Positions 1 through 11,848 of a stretch of DNA of 64,000 nucleotides are shown in pieces. Each line of letters opens with the position of its first letter. Within the stretch, counting starts at the first letter, position 1. The position numbers were made by a program, and so were the translations under genes. The notes under the pieces were generated by a model that saw only the letters and a program-made list of their open reading frames with translations, was not told the origin of the DNA and ran no database searches. Source of the stretch: Ceratotherium simum simum (Eukaryota > Chordata > Mammalia > Perissodactyla > Rhinocerotidae); contig NW_004454216.1 of the NCBI RefSeq assembly GCF_000283155.1, positions 1,351,559 to 1,415,558 of the forward strand, in the 5' to 3' direction.

Positions 1-1409
1 GTAGAAAACCATGACAAGGTAAAACATAATTTAAATAAAGCTTGTAATTTCAGTTTGGAGGAAGAAAATATAAAAGTTTTCACAACTTTAAGGTTAGAAA
101 GAAATTTAGTAATTCCAGTGTTTGATTTCGAAATTTAAAAAGTAATAACATAAACCTCCATTCAATTATATCAGCAAATTAAAATTATAATTTTGCCATA
201 TGTTATTGCCATTTGAGGGGAAAAAATGAGAAAATAAGCACAGGGGGAGCTTAAAAGATAGAGAAAGAAAGATAGATAGACCTAGAGAAGGATAATTTCA
301 TGGGAAAACAAACAAATCTTAAAAGAATATTTAAAACTTTTAAAACCAGATTGGGTTTTCACCACTGTAGACTAAATAGAGATGTGAACCCTTGGAATTT
401 GTAATACAAATTGAAGCTGAGAGCAAGATTCAGACCACATGGTCATAGGTTCTCTGACCCTCATCTAGATGCTAAAAACTACAAAGGGTTGACAGCCTTT
501 CTTGGGTTTGGAATATGGAGACAAGTGGAAACGGTCCCTTTTAGACCTGGCCCCTCTCCTTTCCCAAAGCTTTGATTCACCATGACTCATGACGGTTGCA
601 CCAGTTTAAGTGGGATGTGCATTTATTTTTGTTATGGCAATCTTGAAATTTAATAATACTATTACTGAATTAATTGTTTTGTAATGGCTAACAAAGGGTT
701 AAGATGTTAAGATTTTGAAAATGTCCATATCCGTTATTAGCTCTGCTGAAATTGGCACAATAGCATTTTAGAGAATAAACCAGGATGCCAGCCTAAATTT
801 GCTTTACCATAAACAAAAGTTCCAAAACAGACCCATGAGAGTAGGAGAAGGATGCATGATTTCTTGCCTGCCCAATTGCAGACTCTAAGACAAGAGAAAA
901 CCCTTTAAGTGGGTCCTTTCTGGCCAGGTAGGATAAGCTTTCCATTTCAGCCAGCTCCTTAGCTAGCTTGGGCTGCCAAAACATTGTTCTCTTAAACTTT
1001 GCCAAGCTGAGGAACTTTACAAGTATTTTTTTCAGCAACAGCCAGAGTGATTTATGGCTCCTTCCAGCTCTACTCAGTTAGAAAAACAAATTTTATTTCT
1101 CTGCCTCCTTCCTTCCTCCCCATTATTCCCATTCTCTATTGTCTTTAGCCATGATTCTTCATTTAATGCAAATATTACTTTGTTTTGCGTAGTTTTTCAA
1201 GTGTATCTGTGTCCAATGTGCTTTAATTATGGAGACCAAAATTCTTGAATTTTCTGGGAGTTTCTATTTAAAATATTCTGTACCATTGTTCTCATAAACC
1301 ATCAAAACCATCTCAAAAACCATCCAGTTTCTCAACAAATACCACTGTTTTTCATAATGCCATTTTTAAATTTGAGTGGCAAAACCTATGGGGAAGGGAG
1401 GATACACAA
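1..1409. other. Unassigned AT-rich DNA, no gene
   Basis: No repeat family, RNA gene or splice-flanked reading frame was recognised. An 81-codon minus-strand frame at 793-1038 and a 64-codon plus frame at 1054-1248 are of a length expected by chance and resemble no protein I know. Confidence 0.5.
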
Positions 1410-1650
1410 TAGTGTATTTTTAAGAGCAGGAACTATGATTTCAGACTGACCTGAGTCTGCTACTTACTCAGTGTGGCCTTGAACAAGTTATTTAACTTCT
1501 CTGGGTTTCAATTTTCTTATCTATAAAAGGAGGATAAAATTACCAACCTCATAGGATGGCTGTGAGGATTGAGAGAATTCATGCTGGCACTCGACACGCT
1601 GCCTGGCACATAGGAAACCCTCCACATATGTTAGCTATTATTATTTTTCA
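1410..1650 (+). repeat. MIR SINE
   Basis: Nearly full-length MIR, an ancient tRNA-derived SINE mobilised by L2. The consensus order is readable: a TTAAGAGCAGGAAC head, the core 'GTGGCCTTGAACAAGTTA' (consensus gTGACCTTGGGCAAGTTA), a TCTATAAAAGGAGGATAAAA stretch, 'CATAGGATGGCTGTGAGGAT', then the L2-like tail GCCTGGCACATAGGAAA ending in TTATTATT. The element is diverged and immobile. Confidence 0.92.
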
Positions 1651-2885
1651 GTGCCAAAAATCTCATATGAGTATTGGTGATCATAAGAGAATTGTAAGAA
1701 AAACATTTTAATTTTACCACTAAAGTAAAAGACCTTAACATGAAAACTACTAAAATACTGTTTGTTATGATTTGGACCTTGGGAAGTAGGGAGCTGAGTA
1801 TTTGTAGGTTAATAATTAACTAGTCTTTCAGAAAGGAAATCTTCGTAGAAACTATAAGCTTGGCTGGGTTTAGCTGAGGAAACCCAGAATGATTAATCTT
1901 GGAAAACAGGCGATTAACTTAGTCATATTATCTGTTTAATAAACACTCTGTCCTTAGGTCATATCTTAACAAAAACTTGCTAGCAAAATGGGACAATGGA
2001 AAATGTATCTATAGATCAAAGATGGTTGAATATGTTTAAAGATTTTCAACATAGAAACATTATTCTTCCAAACAGAAAGAAATGTGTAAACTCAGTCTCT
2101 TTCTGTCCAAACTCCAGGATGGAGAATTGTTGCTGTTATTTGCTTGTTCTTGGTTGTTCTTTGTTTCTGTTTTTTTCCTCGTTAACAACTTTTAAAGATT
2201 GGAATAACCATTGGCAGACTTTGATATTGTAAAATCTTTCCTGATAATCCATATGAAGAACTCAGAAACTTGCCAAGAAATGCTGGAAAAAAACTGGAAA
2301 GAACAAACAATTATTAAGCAAGCTGAGTTCTTTAAACAAGTATGAGAGGAATAATGTGCCATCATTTCAACGGCAGATGATGAAAATGACAATGCAAATA
2401 TTGTATTAACTAATATATGTCTTGACTGAATTTTTTTATTTCTCTTCATGTAATTGCATACTATTTAATGATGGTTGTTCACTATATGTATAATTAAATG
2501 TGATTTAAATTTTACACGACTGTAAGACTTTTGGTAAATTCACTTACAAATAAAAAATAAACCTTTATAAGAATATGTGCCCTGATTTGTAAATTTAAAA
2601 ATGTGGTTACCATATTTATAATTCATCAGCTCTTACAGAAATTGCCACAGTCCAAGAAAGGAAGAAAACTGAAGGAATCAAGGGGAGTAGCTACAAAAGC
2701 ATGTTCCAAAAGATGTGAGAAGCAAAGGAGATCATGAGGAAGGAGGCTTATTCCCCTTATCCATATCAGGCTTCATGAAAGCCTTAGACTTTGATAGTAT
2801 AGGATGAGAAAAGAGGAAAAATACCAAGAATAGATATGAGTCAGTTTTATAATCTGTAAAATGGCTTACAAACATCAATTTTTGC
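1651..2885. other. Unassigned DNA, no gene
   Basis: No recognisable element. Frames at 1996-2232 (+) and 2192-2449 (-) overlap each other and show no familiar domain. Confidence 0.5.
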
Positions 2886-2964
2886 CTATTCTGTTCATGG
2901 TTATATCCCCAGCACTTACAATAGTGCCTGGCACATGATAGGTAAATATGTGCTGAATGAATGA
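2886..2964 (+). repeat. L2 LINE 3' end fragment
   Basis: It contains 'TATATCCCCAGCACTTACA', then 'AGTGCCTGGCACATGATAGG' and 'TGCTGAATGAATGA', the terminal sequence of L2. Confidence 0.85.
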
Positions 2965-3044
2965 CTCTACATGATATTCATGATTCATGCTAGAATTTCA
3001 AGCCTGGATTTGAAGATGTAATTAAGCCACAAATTAGATTAAAT

Positions 3045-3300
3045 GCTTTGCTTATTCAACAAATATGTATTGCATGCATGTTTTACACTAGGTAGAATAC
3101 TAGATGTTATAGGGAACAAAAAAGAAAAAGAGTAATACTGACTTTAAAAGCTGATAATAATTGAGTATGGGAGGTGACAGACACGCAAACAATTAATTAT
3201 AAAACACTGTTATGAGAGTAATGTGAATGATATAAGCAGAGCCCTGTGATGGCATTGAAAGAATAACCAATTATTTCTTTCAGGTGCCTCAATGAAGAAG
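3045..3300 (-). repeat. L2 LINE 3' end fragment, antisense
   Basis: Read on the plus strand it begins 'TTATTCAACAAATATGTATT', the reverse complement of the L2 terminus, and continues through the degraded 'acacgcaaacaattaattat' part of the 3'UTR. It opposes the sense L2 end about 90 bases upstream, so the two are separate insertions. Confidence 0.75.
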
Positions 3301-3481
3301 AGATGAATGAATTGAGAAGGTTGGTTTTAGCTCTTCTTGAACCTTTTTCTATACTTAGCTTCCTCAACACAGCTCTATGCTGATTTTCCTTCTACTTCTT
3401 TGAGATCTCTTTCCCCTCCTTCACTGGGTCATCTTCCTTTTCCCAACCACTAAGGATTTAAGGAGCAAATGGAATGTGAGC

Positions 3482-3497
3482 AAGAATTGATAGTTAT
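3482..3497. repeat. Target-site duplication of ERE, left copy
   Basis: AAGAATTGATAGTTAT is repeated without mismatch directly after the SINE tail at 3702-3717. Its A-rich start fits the L1 endonuclease preference. Confidence 0.93.
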
Positions 3498-3701
3498 AGG
3501 GCCGGCCCGGTGGCTTAGCAGTTAAGTGCACGCGCTCTGCTGCTGGCGGCCCAGGTTCGGATCCCGGGTGTGCACCGACACACCGCTTCTCCGGCCATGC
3601 TGAGGCCACGTCCCACATACAGCAACTAGAAGGATGTGCAGCTATGACATACAACTATCTACTGGGGCTTTGGGGGAAAAAATTTTTAAAAAATTTAAAA
3701 A
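3498..3701 (+). repeat. ERE SINE (short-tail type)
   Basis: A perissodactyl tRNA-derived SINE. The head GGGCCGGCCCGG is followed by a pol III A box (TGGCTTAGCAGT, 3511-3522) and a B box (GGTTCGGATCC, 3554-3564). The body then runs 'agcaactagaaggatgtgc' to 'ctactggggctttggggg' and ends in an A/T-rich tail. A perfect 16-base target-site duplication, AAGAATTGATAGTTAT, lies at 3482-3497 and 3702-3717, which marks a fairly recent L1-mediated insertion. It lacks the 3' 'ttagctcagggctgatctt' modules seen in other copies in this window. Confidence 0.95.
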
Positions 3702-3717
3702 AAGAATTGATAGTTAT

Positions 3718-3974
3718 GAATTACTATTTCAAGAAGTGTGAATGTAAATGAAAAGGAGAAAGCAGAGAAAATGAAAAAGTGAAAAAGGAGGGGCTGGAGG
3801 GGATAGGAATGAATAATATTTTGAGGCAGAGAGGTAAAACCAGAGAACAAACCATTAAAGATCCAAGAGTAAGATATGATAACCAATTGAACAAGTCCAT
3901 AGTCTGCAACGACTATTTCATATTTCCTTTTTCAACCGTTCAACTTCTCCTGTCTCATTGCAACCCCAGCTGAT
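3718..3974. other. Unassigned DNA, no gene
   Basis: Purine-rich on the plus strand. No element recognised; the short overlapping frames here are not credible genes. Confidence 0.45.
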
Positions 3975-4235
3975 AGCTTTGCCCTGAATAGAGAAAATGG
4001 AAGCCATTAAATGATAACGTCCTAGTCCTCCTAGCATCAAATCTTCAAGACGATACTAACATCAGCACCCACCCATGTCTTCCAACTCTCACCCCACCCC
4101 TTTAGCAACTGAGGAGGGATTTTTCCTACTAAAAGCTCCTACTTCCCACCTTGTTCCCATCTTCTCCCATTTAACCACACTCTCTTACTCCTACCAAACT
4201 TCATATATGTCTTTCTCTTTGTTGCATCAGTATGA
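3975..4235 (+). repeat. L2 LINE internal fragment
   Basis: The text from 'gagaaaatggaagccatta' through 'cagcacccacccatgtcttc' and 'ctcccatttaacc' follows the L2 segment between the endonuclease and reverse transcriptase regions. It is strongly diverged and has no open frame. Confidence 0.6.
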
Positions 4236-5425
4236 CAATTAGAATCCCTGGGAACCTCTCGTCTTTTCTACATGCAGAATTATGATCATTTACCCTGATT
4301 CTCCAAGTTATGGTTGATTTAGGGGACAAAAATATCCATAAGAAAAAGTCCTACACTGTTATAAGTGAACATATTTATTCATTCTACAATAGGAATGGTG
4401 AAGGTATGGTGACGGAAAGATTTTCTTTCTTTTGCCACACCAGAGAGCATGCTTAATCAAGTGGGAAGGCAGAATTAGAAGATTCCTACCTAGCAGGATT
4501 ATAATAGGCTTTATTTACGTTGTGTAAAAATAAAAATTTCCTCAGCATATTATTTTTTAAATCATTTAAACTTCTTTAAAAATCCTGAATTAATACTAAA
4601 TTCATTGCTTTAGAGTTTGCATGGTGTTTCAATTTTCAGATAAAAATAAACAGAAACTCAGTATTATTTTCACTTTGGCATTTAGGTTTTTTTAATACGA
4701 TAAAAAAAACAGACTTGCCTCCTGGGTGTAAGGAAAGCTTCTAGCTGTAAGAGTCAATCAATCGGGAAGGGCATTTGTGGGTAGGAGTTGTGAAAAATTG
4801 CCAGCTTGACCTTGAAAATAATGAAAAATAATTGAGACTAGTAGCAATGAGCATTTATTTCCCATGTGCTGCAGTCTCTCTCACATTTTTAATTTGGTTT
4901 AAATTTCTGTTCCCTACCACCTACTCACACATATTCACGTGCACTATTAACATCATAATGTATATTAACGAGCCCTCACATCTGGTTAAGAAGCTTCTTA
5001 AAGCAGGTTAGTAACGTCACTTTGAATCAGTGATGCTGTGAATAATGTAATCTAATAAAACTGTGTCATGTGCACTGAAAAGCAGTCAGAATAAAAGAAT
5101 AGTTCACCCACCCAAAGAGGCAGCAGCTAGGAATACAGCTATACTTGCAAAATCATCCCGATTTATACAGCTCAGTGGAATTTGTGTCCTTGTATGTATT
5201 TCTTTGATTCCATATAGGTGCATTGTGGTGAGTAAATACAAAATGATAGAATCTCAAGGTTGGGAAAGATATAAAAGACCATCTACTACAATCAACTGTT
5301 TAATATTTAAATTACCTCAACAACATTTGCTCCAAGTGGTTATCCAGCATGTATCTGTAACACTCTTTCCCCACTCAACACCCTAGCCTCACCACCGCCA
5401 GCAATGGCAAGAAGGAGTAAAATGT
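4236..5425. other. Unassigned DNA, possible very old element near 5240-5400
   Basis: Mostly nothing recognised. The stretch 'atctcaaggttgggaaagat' followed by 'agaccatctactacaatc' and 'gtggttatccagcatg' has the cadence of an old mammalian repeat that reads 'gagatcatctagtccaac'. I cannot name it. A 107-codon plus frame at 5063-5386 overlaps it and is not a convincing gene. Confidence 0.4.
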
Positions 5426-5433
5426 CTCTAGAG

Positions 5434-5610
5434 AAGAGGCTTTCAACCTTGGCTGCACAATGGAACATCCATGGGAGCTTTTAAAAATCTCCATGCTGAG
5501 GCTATCGACCGGATCAACTAAATCAGAATCTCTAGGGTTAGGACCCCAAAATCAGAATGTTTTAACACTTCTCAAGTGGTTCCAAATACAGCCAAGGTTG
5601 AGAATCACCT
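5434..5610. mobile_element. MER5-type hAT DNA transposon (non-autonomous)
   Basis: A near-complete, roughly palindromic MITE of the hAT-Charlie group. Its terminal inverted repeats read 'TTTCAACCTTGGCTGCACA' on the left and 'GCCAAGGTTGAGAATCACCT' on the right. It is flanked by a perfect 8-base duplication, CTCTAGAG, at 5426-5433 and 5611-5618. This matches the nTCTAGAn target preference known for these elements. No coding capacity. Confidence 0.92.
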
Positions 5611-5618
5611 CTCTAGAG

Positions 5619-6394
5619 GCAATACATCCTGAAAATGATAAAATTGTTTTCATAGGCGTCCAAAATCAGTCACTCTGCAACTTTGACCTATTGGTGCTAA
5701 AAGAAGTTTTCTTGGGAATTCTCAGCTGAAGCTCAGGGAAAGACTGTCTTCTACTTGCCAGATCAAAAATTAAATAATAGGTTATTTTTATAAAGCCTGA
5801 GTGAAAGTTTCAGAACAATAAGTGAAAGATATCACATATAACTCCCATTTGTTTTTTAGCCCTTGAAGGAAATATCCCTTAAACCTTTACACATCTGAGC
5901 AGAAGAGAAGCACCTGTCTTAAGAGGATTGGACAGAAAAAGTTTCATGTGGAATCTGGCTCTATGGACATGATCCTATCACTGCTTCTCTACCCGTGAGA
6001 TGCCTGCCGATCTCTTTCTCATGTGAGATATGATAATATCCAAGTAAACGTTTTCTTTTAGGACACTGAATGATGGGCTTCCTCTATACTCTAGTAGAGA
6101 TATTGCAAAGTAACAATCATGCAAAAATCCTCAGGACATACAGCAAGATACTAAGATTGTAAAACATCTCAAGATATTGTTCCCTTCCTTTGTTGTTATA
6201 TATATAAAGGATATCTTGGCAACTAACTGACCAAGGTCTTGCAGTATCATGTTCTCCTAGTGGCTGATTATCAACTTCATCCATTCTCAGAGGAAGAAAG
6301 CATTGTTACATCTCTGATGGCCTAACTGAACCAAGATGGATAGTCCAAGTGTGGTAATCACCCTTCCACATGAAGGACTCTAGAAATATCTAAT
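5619..6394. other. Unassigned DNA, no gene
   Basis: No element or gene recognised. A short TATATATATA run sits near 6198. Confidence 0.45.
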
Positions 6395-6732
6395 AAGACA
6401 TCACTTCTTCAATTTCTTTCTTCTCTAGGTTAAATATATCCTCAATTTCTTCAACTATTCCTCATAAAACATGGCTTTACTTTCCCTCAATATCTTGATC
6501 ACTTACCTCCTATTACTCTCCAGATACCTGTAGCCCTCTTAAATTATAGTTCCCAGAAATATGGAGATTAGCTTCTTGGTCCTAGATAACTTAAAATAGA
6601 AGTTCTCTTACTTGAAATATTGAGATAAGTAGTTGATCAATAATTGAAAAAAATTTACTAATATGATGAACCATTAAATAACTGATAATCCATTAGTGCA
6701 TGATGTCACACTATTACTGGAAGTTTATAGAC
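6395..6732 (-). repeat. CR1/L3 LINE 3' region, antisense
   Basis: 'TTTCTTCTCTAGGTTAAATA' then 'TTCTTCAACTATTCCTCATA', and later 'TCTCCAGATACCTGTAG', follow the antisense 3' part of CR1-clade LINEs (consensus-like ctccaggctaaacatcccc). Beyond about 6560 the match is faint. The orientation agrees with a second CR1/L3 piece at 8550-8870. Confidence 0.6.
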
Positions 6733-8545
6733 TCAGGCTTGAGCAATTAAAAGAATGGAGTTGCCATTAACTGGTCAGGGGAAAACTTAGGAAGAAAAAG
6801 TTTTAGAGAATGGCAGATTAGGACTTAGTTTTGGACCTGTTAATATTTTGGTGCCTGTTAGTTTATAGTTGCATATTTAAGTCAGGGGAGAGGTCTGAGC
6901 TATAAATAGTAGAAATACATAAACTTGTGAGTCACCAGCATTTGGTATTTAAAGGCATTATTTTGGATGAGACCACTAAGGGAATGAGTATAGATAGAAA
7001 AGACAACAGGTGCAAAGTCTGAGCCCTAGGGCATTCCAACATAAAGAAGTAATAACTCGGAAACAAGAATGAAAAGGAGCAGTCAATGAAGTAGTTGTAA
7101 AACCAATAGAGTGTGTTCTGCGTGCCAAGTGAAGGGAGGGAGTGCTCAACTGTCAAATACTGCTGAAAGTCTAATACGATGAAGTCTTGAAGTCATGGAT
7201 GATGTTGAAAGGAGTGATTGTGTTGGAGTGGCAAGAGCAAAAGCTTCTTTAGAGCAGATTCAAGAAAGAATGGGAATAGAGGAATTGGAGATTTTATTTT
7301 ATTTTAGATTTATTTTATTCATACACTTGAGTGTATAAATAACTTTTTCTTTGAGTTTTGCTATAAAGGAAAGAAGAGAAATGATATGTAGCTGGAAGGG
7401 AAGTGAGATCAAGAGAAGGGTGATTTTGGGGGGGAGATAGAATAAAAACAGCATGTTTGTTTACTATTAGGAAAAATCCATTAGAGAGGAGGAAATCAAT
7501 GATGCATGAGAACTGAGGAGAATAGTTGGAGGATATCCTCAAGTGGGAGAGAAGGAAAAAGATCTAGAACACAAGTTGAAGGCCTGACCTTATCTAGAAG
7601 TACATAGAGTTGATCCATAGTAACGGGAGAAAGCAGAGTATATGGTCACAGATGCACTAGGGTGGATAGAAAAGGTGATGTTGCTTTTGGAAATTCTTTG
7701 AGTATTGTTTCTATTTTCTCTGGAAAAGAGGAAGAAAGATCATAAACTAAGAGTGAAGATGAGGGAGAAGGTTTAAGAAGAAAGGAGAAGGAATGAAATA
7801 ATTATCTAAGTCTAACAGAGTGGAAGTATAATTGCTAGGCAGCATTAAGGGCCCGCTTAAGGTTAATGATCATGAACATGAAGTGAGACCAGTCAGCATG
7901 GTTGTGTGTTTTTCTTTAGTCATGTCAACTAAACAAGCACAGGCATGCAAGAGGCATAAAATTAGTTTTAACCAGCATTGAAGACAAGTGAGAACAATAT
8001 AGTGAGAAACTGGAAAGAGGCTGAGAGTATAGGCAAGGGAGTTAGTATAATGATTCACTACAGAATTAAAGCTGAATAACAAAAAAAGTGAAGACGAGTG
8101 ATGAGATAGTGAAAAGGAAGTAGGATAGATACTTTTGGTCCTTGTGAGTTCAAAGGATGGTTGGAATTGAGATACTGGAAGAAATGAACTGGAAAGGTTA
8201 GAGGAGGTGGTAGTCAGTGTGGAAAGCTTGAAATGAAATCATGCAGGGGTTTCAGTTATTGACAAACACAAGGTTTAAGATATGACCTATAGAGTGGCTG
8301 AGGTGAGGTGGAAGAAAAGGTCATTGGAAGAGAGGAGGTCAAGAAACTAAAAAATCAGGTAATTGGAAGGATCATCTCTGTGTATAAAGAAATCATCAAG
8401 AATCAAAACAGCTGTATTATTGGAGAGAGTGACAGAAATGAGGAGGAGTGATCTTCTGGGGGTCAGTACATGACTGCAAACAGGCAGACTAGTGAGTGGA
8501 ATAGACATCTGATGGCATAAGAATCAAATCTTGGGAGGGAGATGG
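6733..8545 (-). repeat. L2 LINE, antisense, RT through endonuclease region
   Basis: About 1.8 kb of a decayed L2. Landmarks on the plus strand: 'CAGGGGAGAGGTCTGAGCT', 'GAGCCCTAGGGCATTCCAAC' (antisense of the RT GxPQGSxLGP region), and 'CTGTCAAATACTGCTGAAAG' (antisense of the AAFDTVDH motif). Next comes a spacer containing 'accagtcagcatggttgtgt'. Then 'AAATCATCAAGAATCAAAAC' (antisense of the endonuclease GDFN motif) and 'GGGGGTCAGTACATGACTGC' (antisense of the YRPP motif). Many stops and frameshifts; no intact domain. It separates two CR1/L3 pieces of the same orientation. Confidence 0.78.
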
Positions 8546-8549
8546 TTTA

Positions 8550-8870
8550 GAGGTTGTTCTGGATATTTCTTCTTTATGCAACATATTTGGTTTCATCTCC
8601 AGCTTATCATTGATATATTTGTCAAATACATATTCTGTATTTTCTTTGTGGCTTGGATGAAATTATAGAACAAAACAAGTCTCAGGATAGAACTCCAAAC
8701 CATGCCATTAGAGACCTCCCTCCAGGTTGATACTGACCCATTAATAAACATCCAGCTAATTATGCTATGGTTTAATAATTTCATTATCTTGTCCATCCAT
8801 AATGATGTCCAGTGTTGTGAGACATGTCATGCCTTATTGAAATTTGGATATTTTATATGAATTTCAATGT
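8550..8870 (-). repeat. CR1/L3 LINE, antisense fragment
   Basis: 'GAAATTATAGAACAAAACAA' then 'TGATACTGACCCATTAATAA', and 'TGTTGTGAGACATGTCATGC' ahead of 'CTTATTGAAATTTGGATA', track the antisense CR1-clade segment (consensus-like attgaacaaaactgg ... gctgaaatccaag). Probably the same insertion as 6395-6732, split by the L2. Confidence 0.55.
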
Positions 8871-9689
8871 TTTTCAGACTAGCATATACTGCCCCTAGTA
8901 GACCACAGATATATCCTCAGAAGTCCTCAAGTTCCGTTGATAATTATTCTGATGTTGTCCTTTCATTTTAATCAAAATATTTTAAAAATCAATACAGATA
9001 TATGCAGTATAATTTGGATGACTTCTTTGTAATTGAGGACTGCCACATTTCTTCTGTTCCTGGGTCTGCATTTATCCTGACATTGGTTACCAAGAAGTAC
9101 TATTTTAATTGTGAGTTTAAAAAAAGCAGAGGGTGCCTTAATACATAAATGATGCATGCACACAAATAGCAGACCAAATGACATCATTGTGTCCTCTATA
9201 AGTGATGATTTTGCAGTGTTTCAAATAGAGAAAAGACGTGGGTGACCTGAATCATCACATGACGTGGTAGAATTGGAAGATCAAACCCGTGGAAGTCGGT
9301 ACCATGTTCACCTTGCTAAGCAGTGTATTTAGTTCATCTAAATAATAGCAACTGTCACATGAAATTAATGGAATGAATGTAAATAGTATTGGTTTTATAG
9401 CTTTATTAGCATTCATATTGGATGATCTTGGTATATAGTTTTATTTATATTTAATTATCCTTAAAATAAAAATAATTCAGATAGATTCTATTCTCTTTCC
9501 TCGTAGTAGGGTTCAATTATTACTTAAATTGGAGAAATGCCAGTCTTTTCCATTTTCCTTATATTTCTAATCTAATGACTCTGATTTTTAAAAGTGAAGG
9601 AATAAAATATCCAACATGTCTTGTCCTTTATGACTTCATGCTGGCAACCAAAAAACTATCCATTTTTCTATATCCTCTAAAGTCACTTT
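8871..9689. other. Unassigned AT-rich DNA, no gene
   Basis: It may include further CR1/L3 debris just after 8870, but nothing is alignable by eye. No gene seen. Confidence 0.4.
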
Positions 9690-10050
9690 TGTATTAGTTA
9701 GTGACACCCCCCCCCCAATCTCAATAGCTTAATATAACAAAAGTTTATCTACCTCATGCTACAAGCCTCATGCAGATCATCAGACAAGCTCTCCTCATCA
9801 TAGTCACTCAGAGACCTATGCTAATAGATTTCATCAGGACATGAGCTTCCCTCATCACCAGAACAGTGGCAAACTGCACACTGGCTTTTTAAAGTTTCCA
9901 CCTAGAAATGCTACATATCGTTTCCAATAACATTTCATTGGCCAAAAAAAATAACATGGCCACACCTTCAAAGGGGACTTAGAACAACAGTCCTACCACA
10001 TAAATGGTAGGGGAAATGGAAAGATTTAGTGGATAATACTAATGACTGCC
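9690..10050 (-). repeat. MaLR-like LTR, antisense
   Basis: It starts TGTATTAGTTAGTGAC, the reverse complement of a MaLR LTR end (..AACTAATACA). It carries 'CATTGGCCAAAAAAAATAAC' and 'CAGTCCTACCACATAAATGG' and closes near 'TACTAATGACTGCC'. The subfamily is not identified. A C-run near 9709 is a local slippage tract. Confidence 0.5.
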
Positions 10051-10104
10051 CATATCCCTAAAATCTGACAGAATGAATACCATATTCACCAGTTTAGAAT
10101 TAAC

Positions 10105-10440
10105 ATTTGTGTCAATTAGAGTTCTTTGCAAACAACAGAAATTGACTCCAGCTAACTTAAGCAATGAAAAGGAATTCATTGAAAGGACTAAAAAGAGAAG
10201 ATTTAAATAACCAGGTTCAGAAAGATCAAAAACAGAGCAGTTCTGGGTGTCTCAGTAGTAAGAATAAATCAATGGCCTCTTCAAGGTGCCCCTATTGTGG
10301 TGAATGAAATCCACACAAATTCAGTCTTTCTGATGCTCATCCAGGGGCTGAGAATTGATTGGTTATATTGAGTCATATGGCCACCCCACGGCTAGGGGAC
10401 ATCAAGCACCCTAATATTCCATTCCACTGTGGAAAGAAGT
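10105..10440. repeat. Old LTR-like repeat, family unassigned
   Basis: 'TTTGCAAACAACAGAAATTG' with 'AGCTAACTTAAGCAATGAAA' begins a recurrent mammalian repeat type that ends in 'ATTGGTTATATTGAGTCATA' text. I know the pattern but cannot name the family. A similar start occurs at 34945. Confidence 0.4.
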
Positions 10441-11848
10441 AACTTTCCAAAAGAAGAATCAGTGTTGTCATGAAAAGAAGGAAAGAAGGAAAGATTGGAA
10501 AGCCCTTTTGAAAATCTGAGCTTCATTAATCTGTCTCCTAGCATCTCTTCTATTCTTGATTCCTTGGAAGTTTATTGTTGTTCTCATGACCATAGGATGG
10601 GAGACTGACAAGAGAAAGATTCTATCTGTCCACATTATCTTTCCTATTTGCCACATAGCTACAATCTTTCACCATCATACACATTATTTTGTGTAGTCAT
10701 CATGTCCAGGAGGGGCTTAACATCAAACAATCATCACTAAAACAATTCATGGATCAATTTGTGAGATTAGATGGCCATAATTTATCAGAACAAGACTGTG
10801 TAGGAAGTAAATGAAGGACCATGAGGACATTTTTAAAAGTCTGCATCCTGGGGATCTTCTATGATGATTTAGGGGGTGGGGGCAGCTGTAGAGAAAGGTC
10901 CTGGGCAGTCTTAAGTACTAGTGTTATGATTGGGAATAGGAACCACAGGCTAACATTTTTACAGTAAGAGTATGAACGCAAAATGCTTTCTCTCATTCCA
11001 CACTTGCAGCATCTGACCTTTGAAATTTGGCTACTATTGAGTTCTTCATAAGTACCACCTGTTTTTCCTTCTTTGGAAAGTAAGTTATAAATAAAATGAG
11101 TTATTAATATTTGGCAATGCAGCTTTGAACACTGAATAGAAAGTTTTACTGACTACTCTGCCGAGTCCTTGAAGACAGATGGACCAAGCATGTGTGCATC
11201 ATTTGAAAAGACAGCAGTTTGCAAATGGAGGGCCAAAATCTCATTCTGTCCACCCCGCCCCCACACACACTGCTTCTGCAGGCTGAGCTCTCTGGATAAT
11301 CAGAGAGAGTTCTGCACATATGAGACAAAGACAATAGCACAAGTCTGGGGTGGGTTTGAATTATATTTAGTTACTTTTATTTATTTAATTTTTTTAAAAA
11401 GACTGATGCCAAAGAGTCTCTAAATATGCTTATAATATAAAGCATTTTGTAATGAACCAAGTTCTCCCAGTAGAATCTTTCACTGCTCATAAATTACACA
11501 ATCTGGACACTGCATCTACTCTCTCAGGCCTTAAGTAACTGCCACTTTGCAGAATGGCCCAAAAGCAGAAACAAATACAAAGATAAAGAAATGGGCTTCC
11601 ATGCCAGTTTGCTGATAAAGTGCCACTTCAGTTCCCTAAATGAATTCCTAGTGGCCTAAAAGAGTTGACACAAATTCTGAACTCCTGTCAAACTTCTAGG
11701 AAGAAGCTTAGAGGCCAGTGGAAAAATTGATAAATTATTTAGATTTTAAAAGACTGACGATGAAATAAAGAAAATATTAGTCACTGTATTCATTCCTTAG
11801 GCCTTGTGGGACACAAAGATCCTATAGGGCTCACTCCGAGAATGGACT
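10441..11848. other. Unassigned DNA, no gene
   Basis: No recognised element. Two overlapping opposite-strand frames at 11146-11423 lack any familiar domain. Confidence 0.45.

Noticed and set aside
3511..3564. tRNA gene (A and B boxes present)
   Set aside because: The boxes belong to an ERE SINE head; no cloverleaf with proper acceptor ends is present, and the same sequence recurs in other ERE copies.
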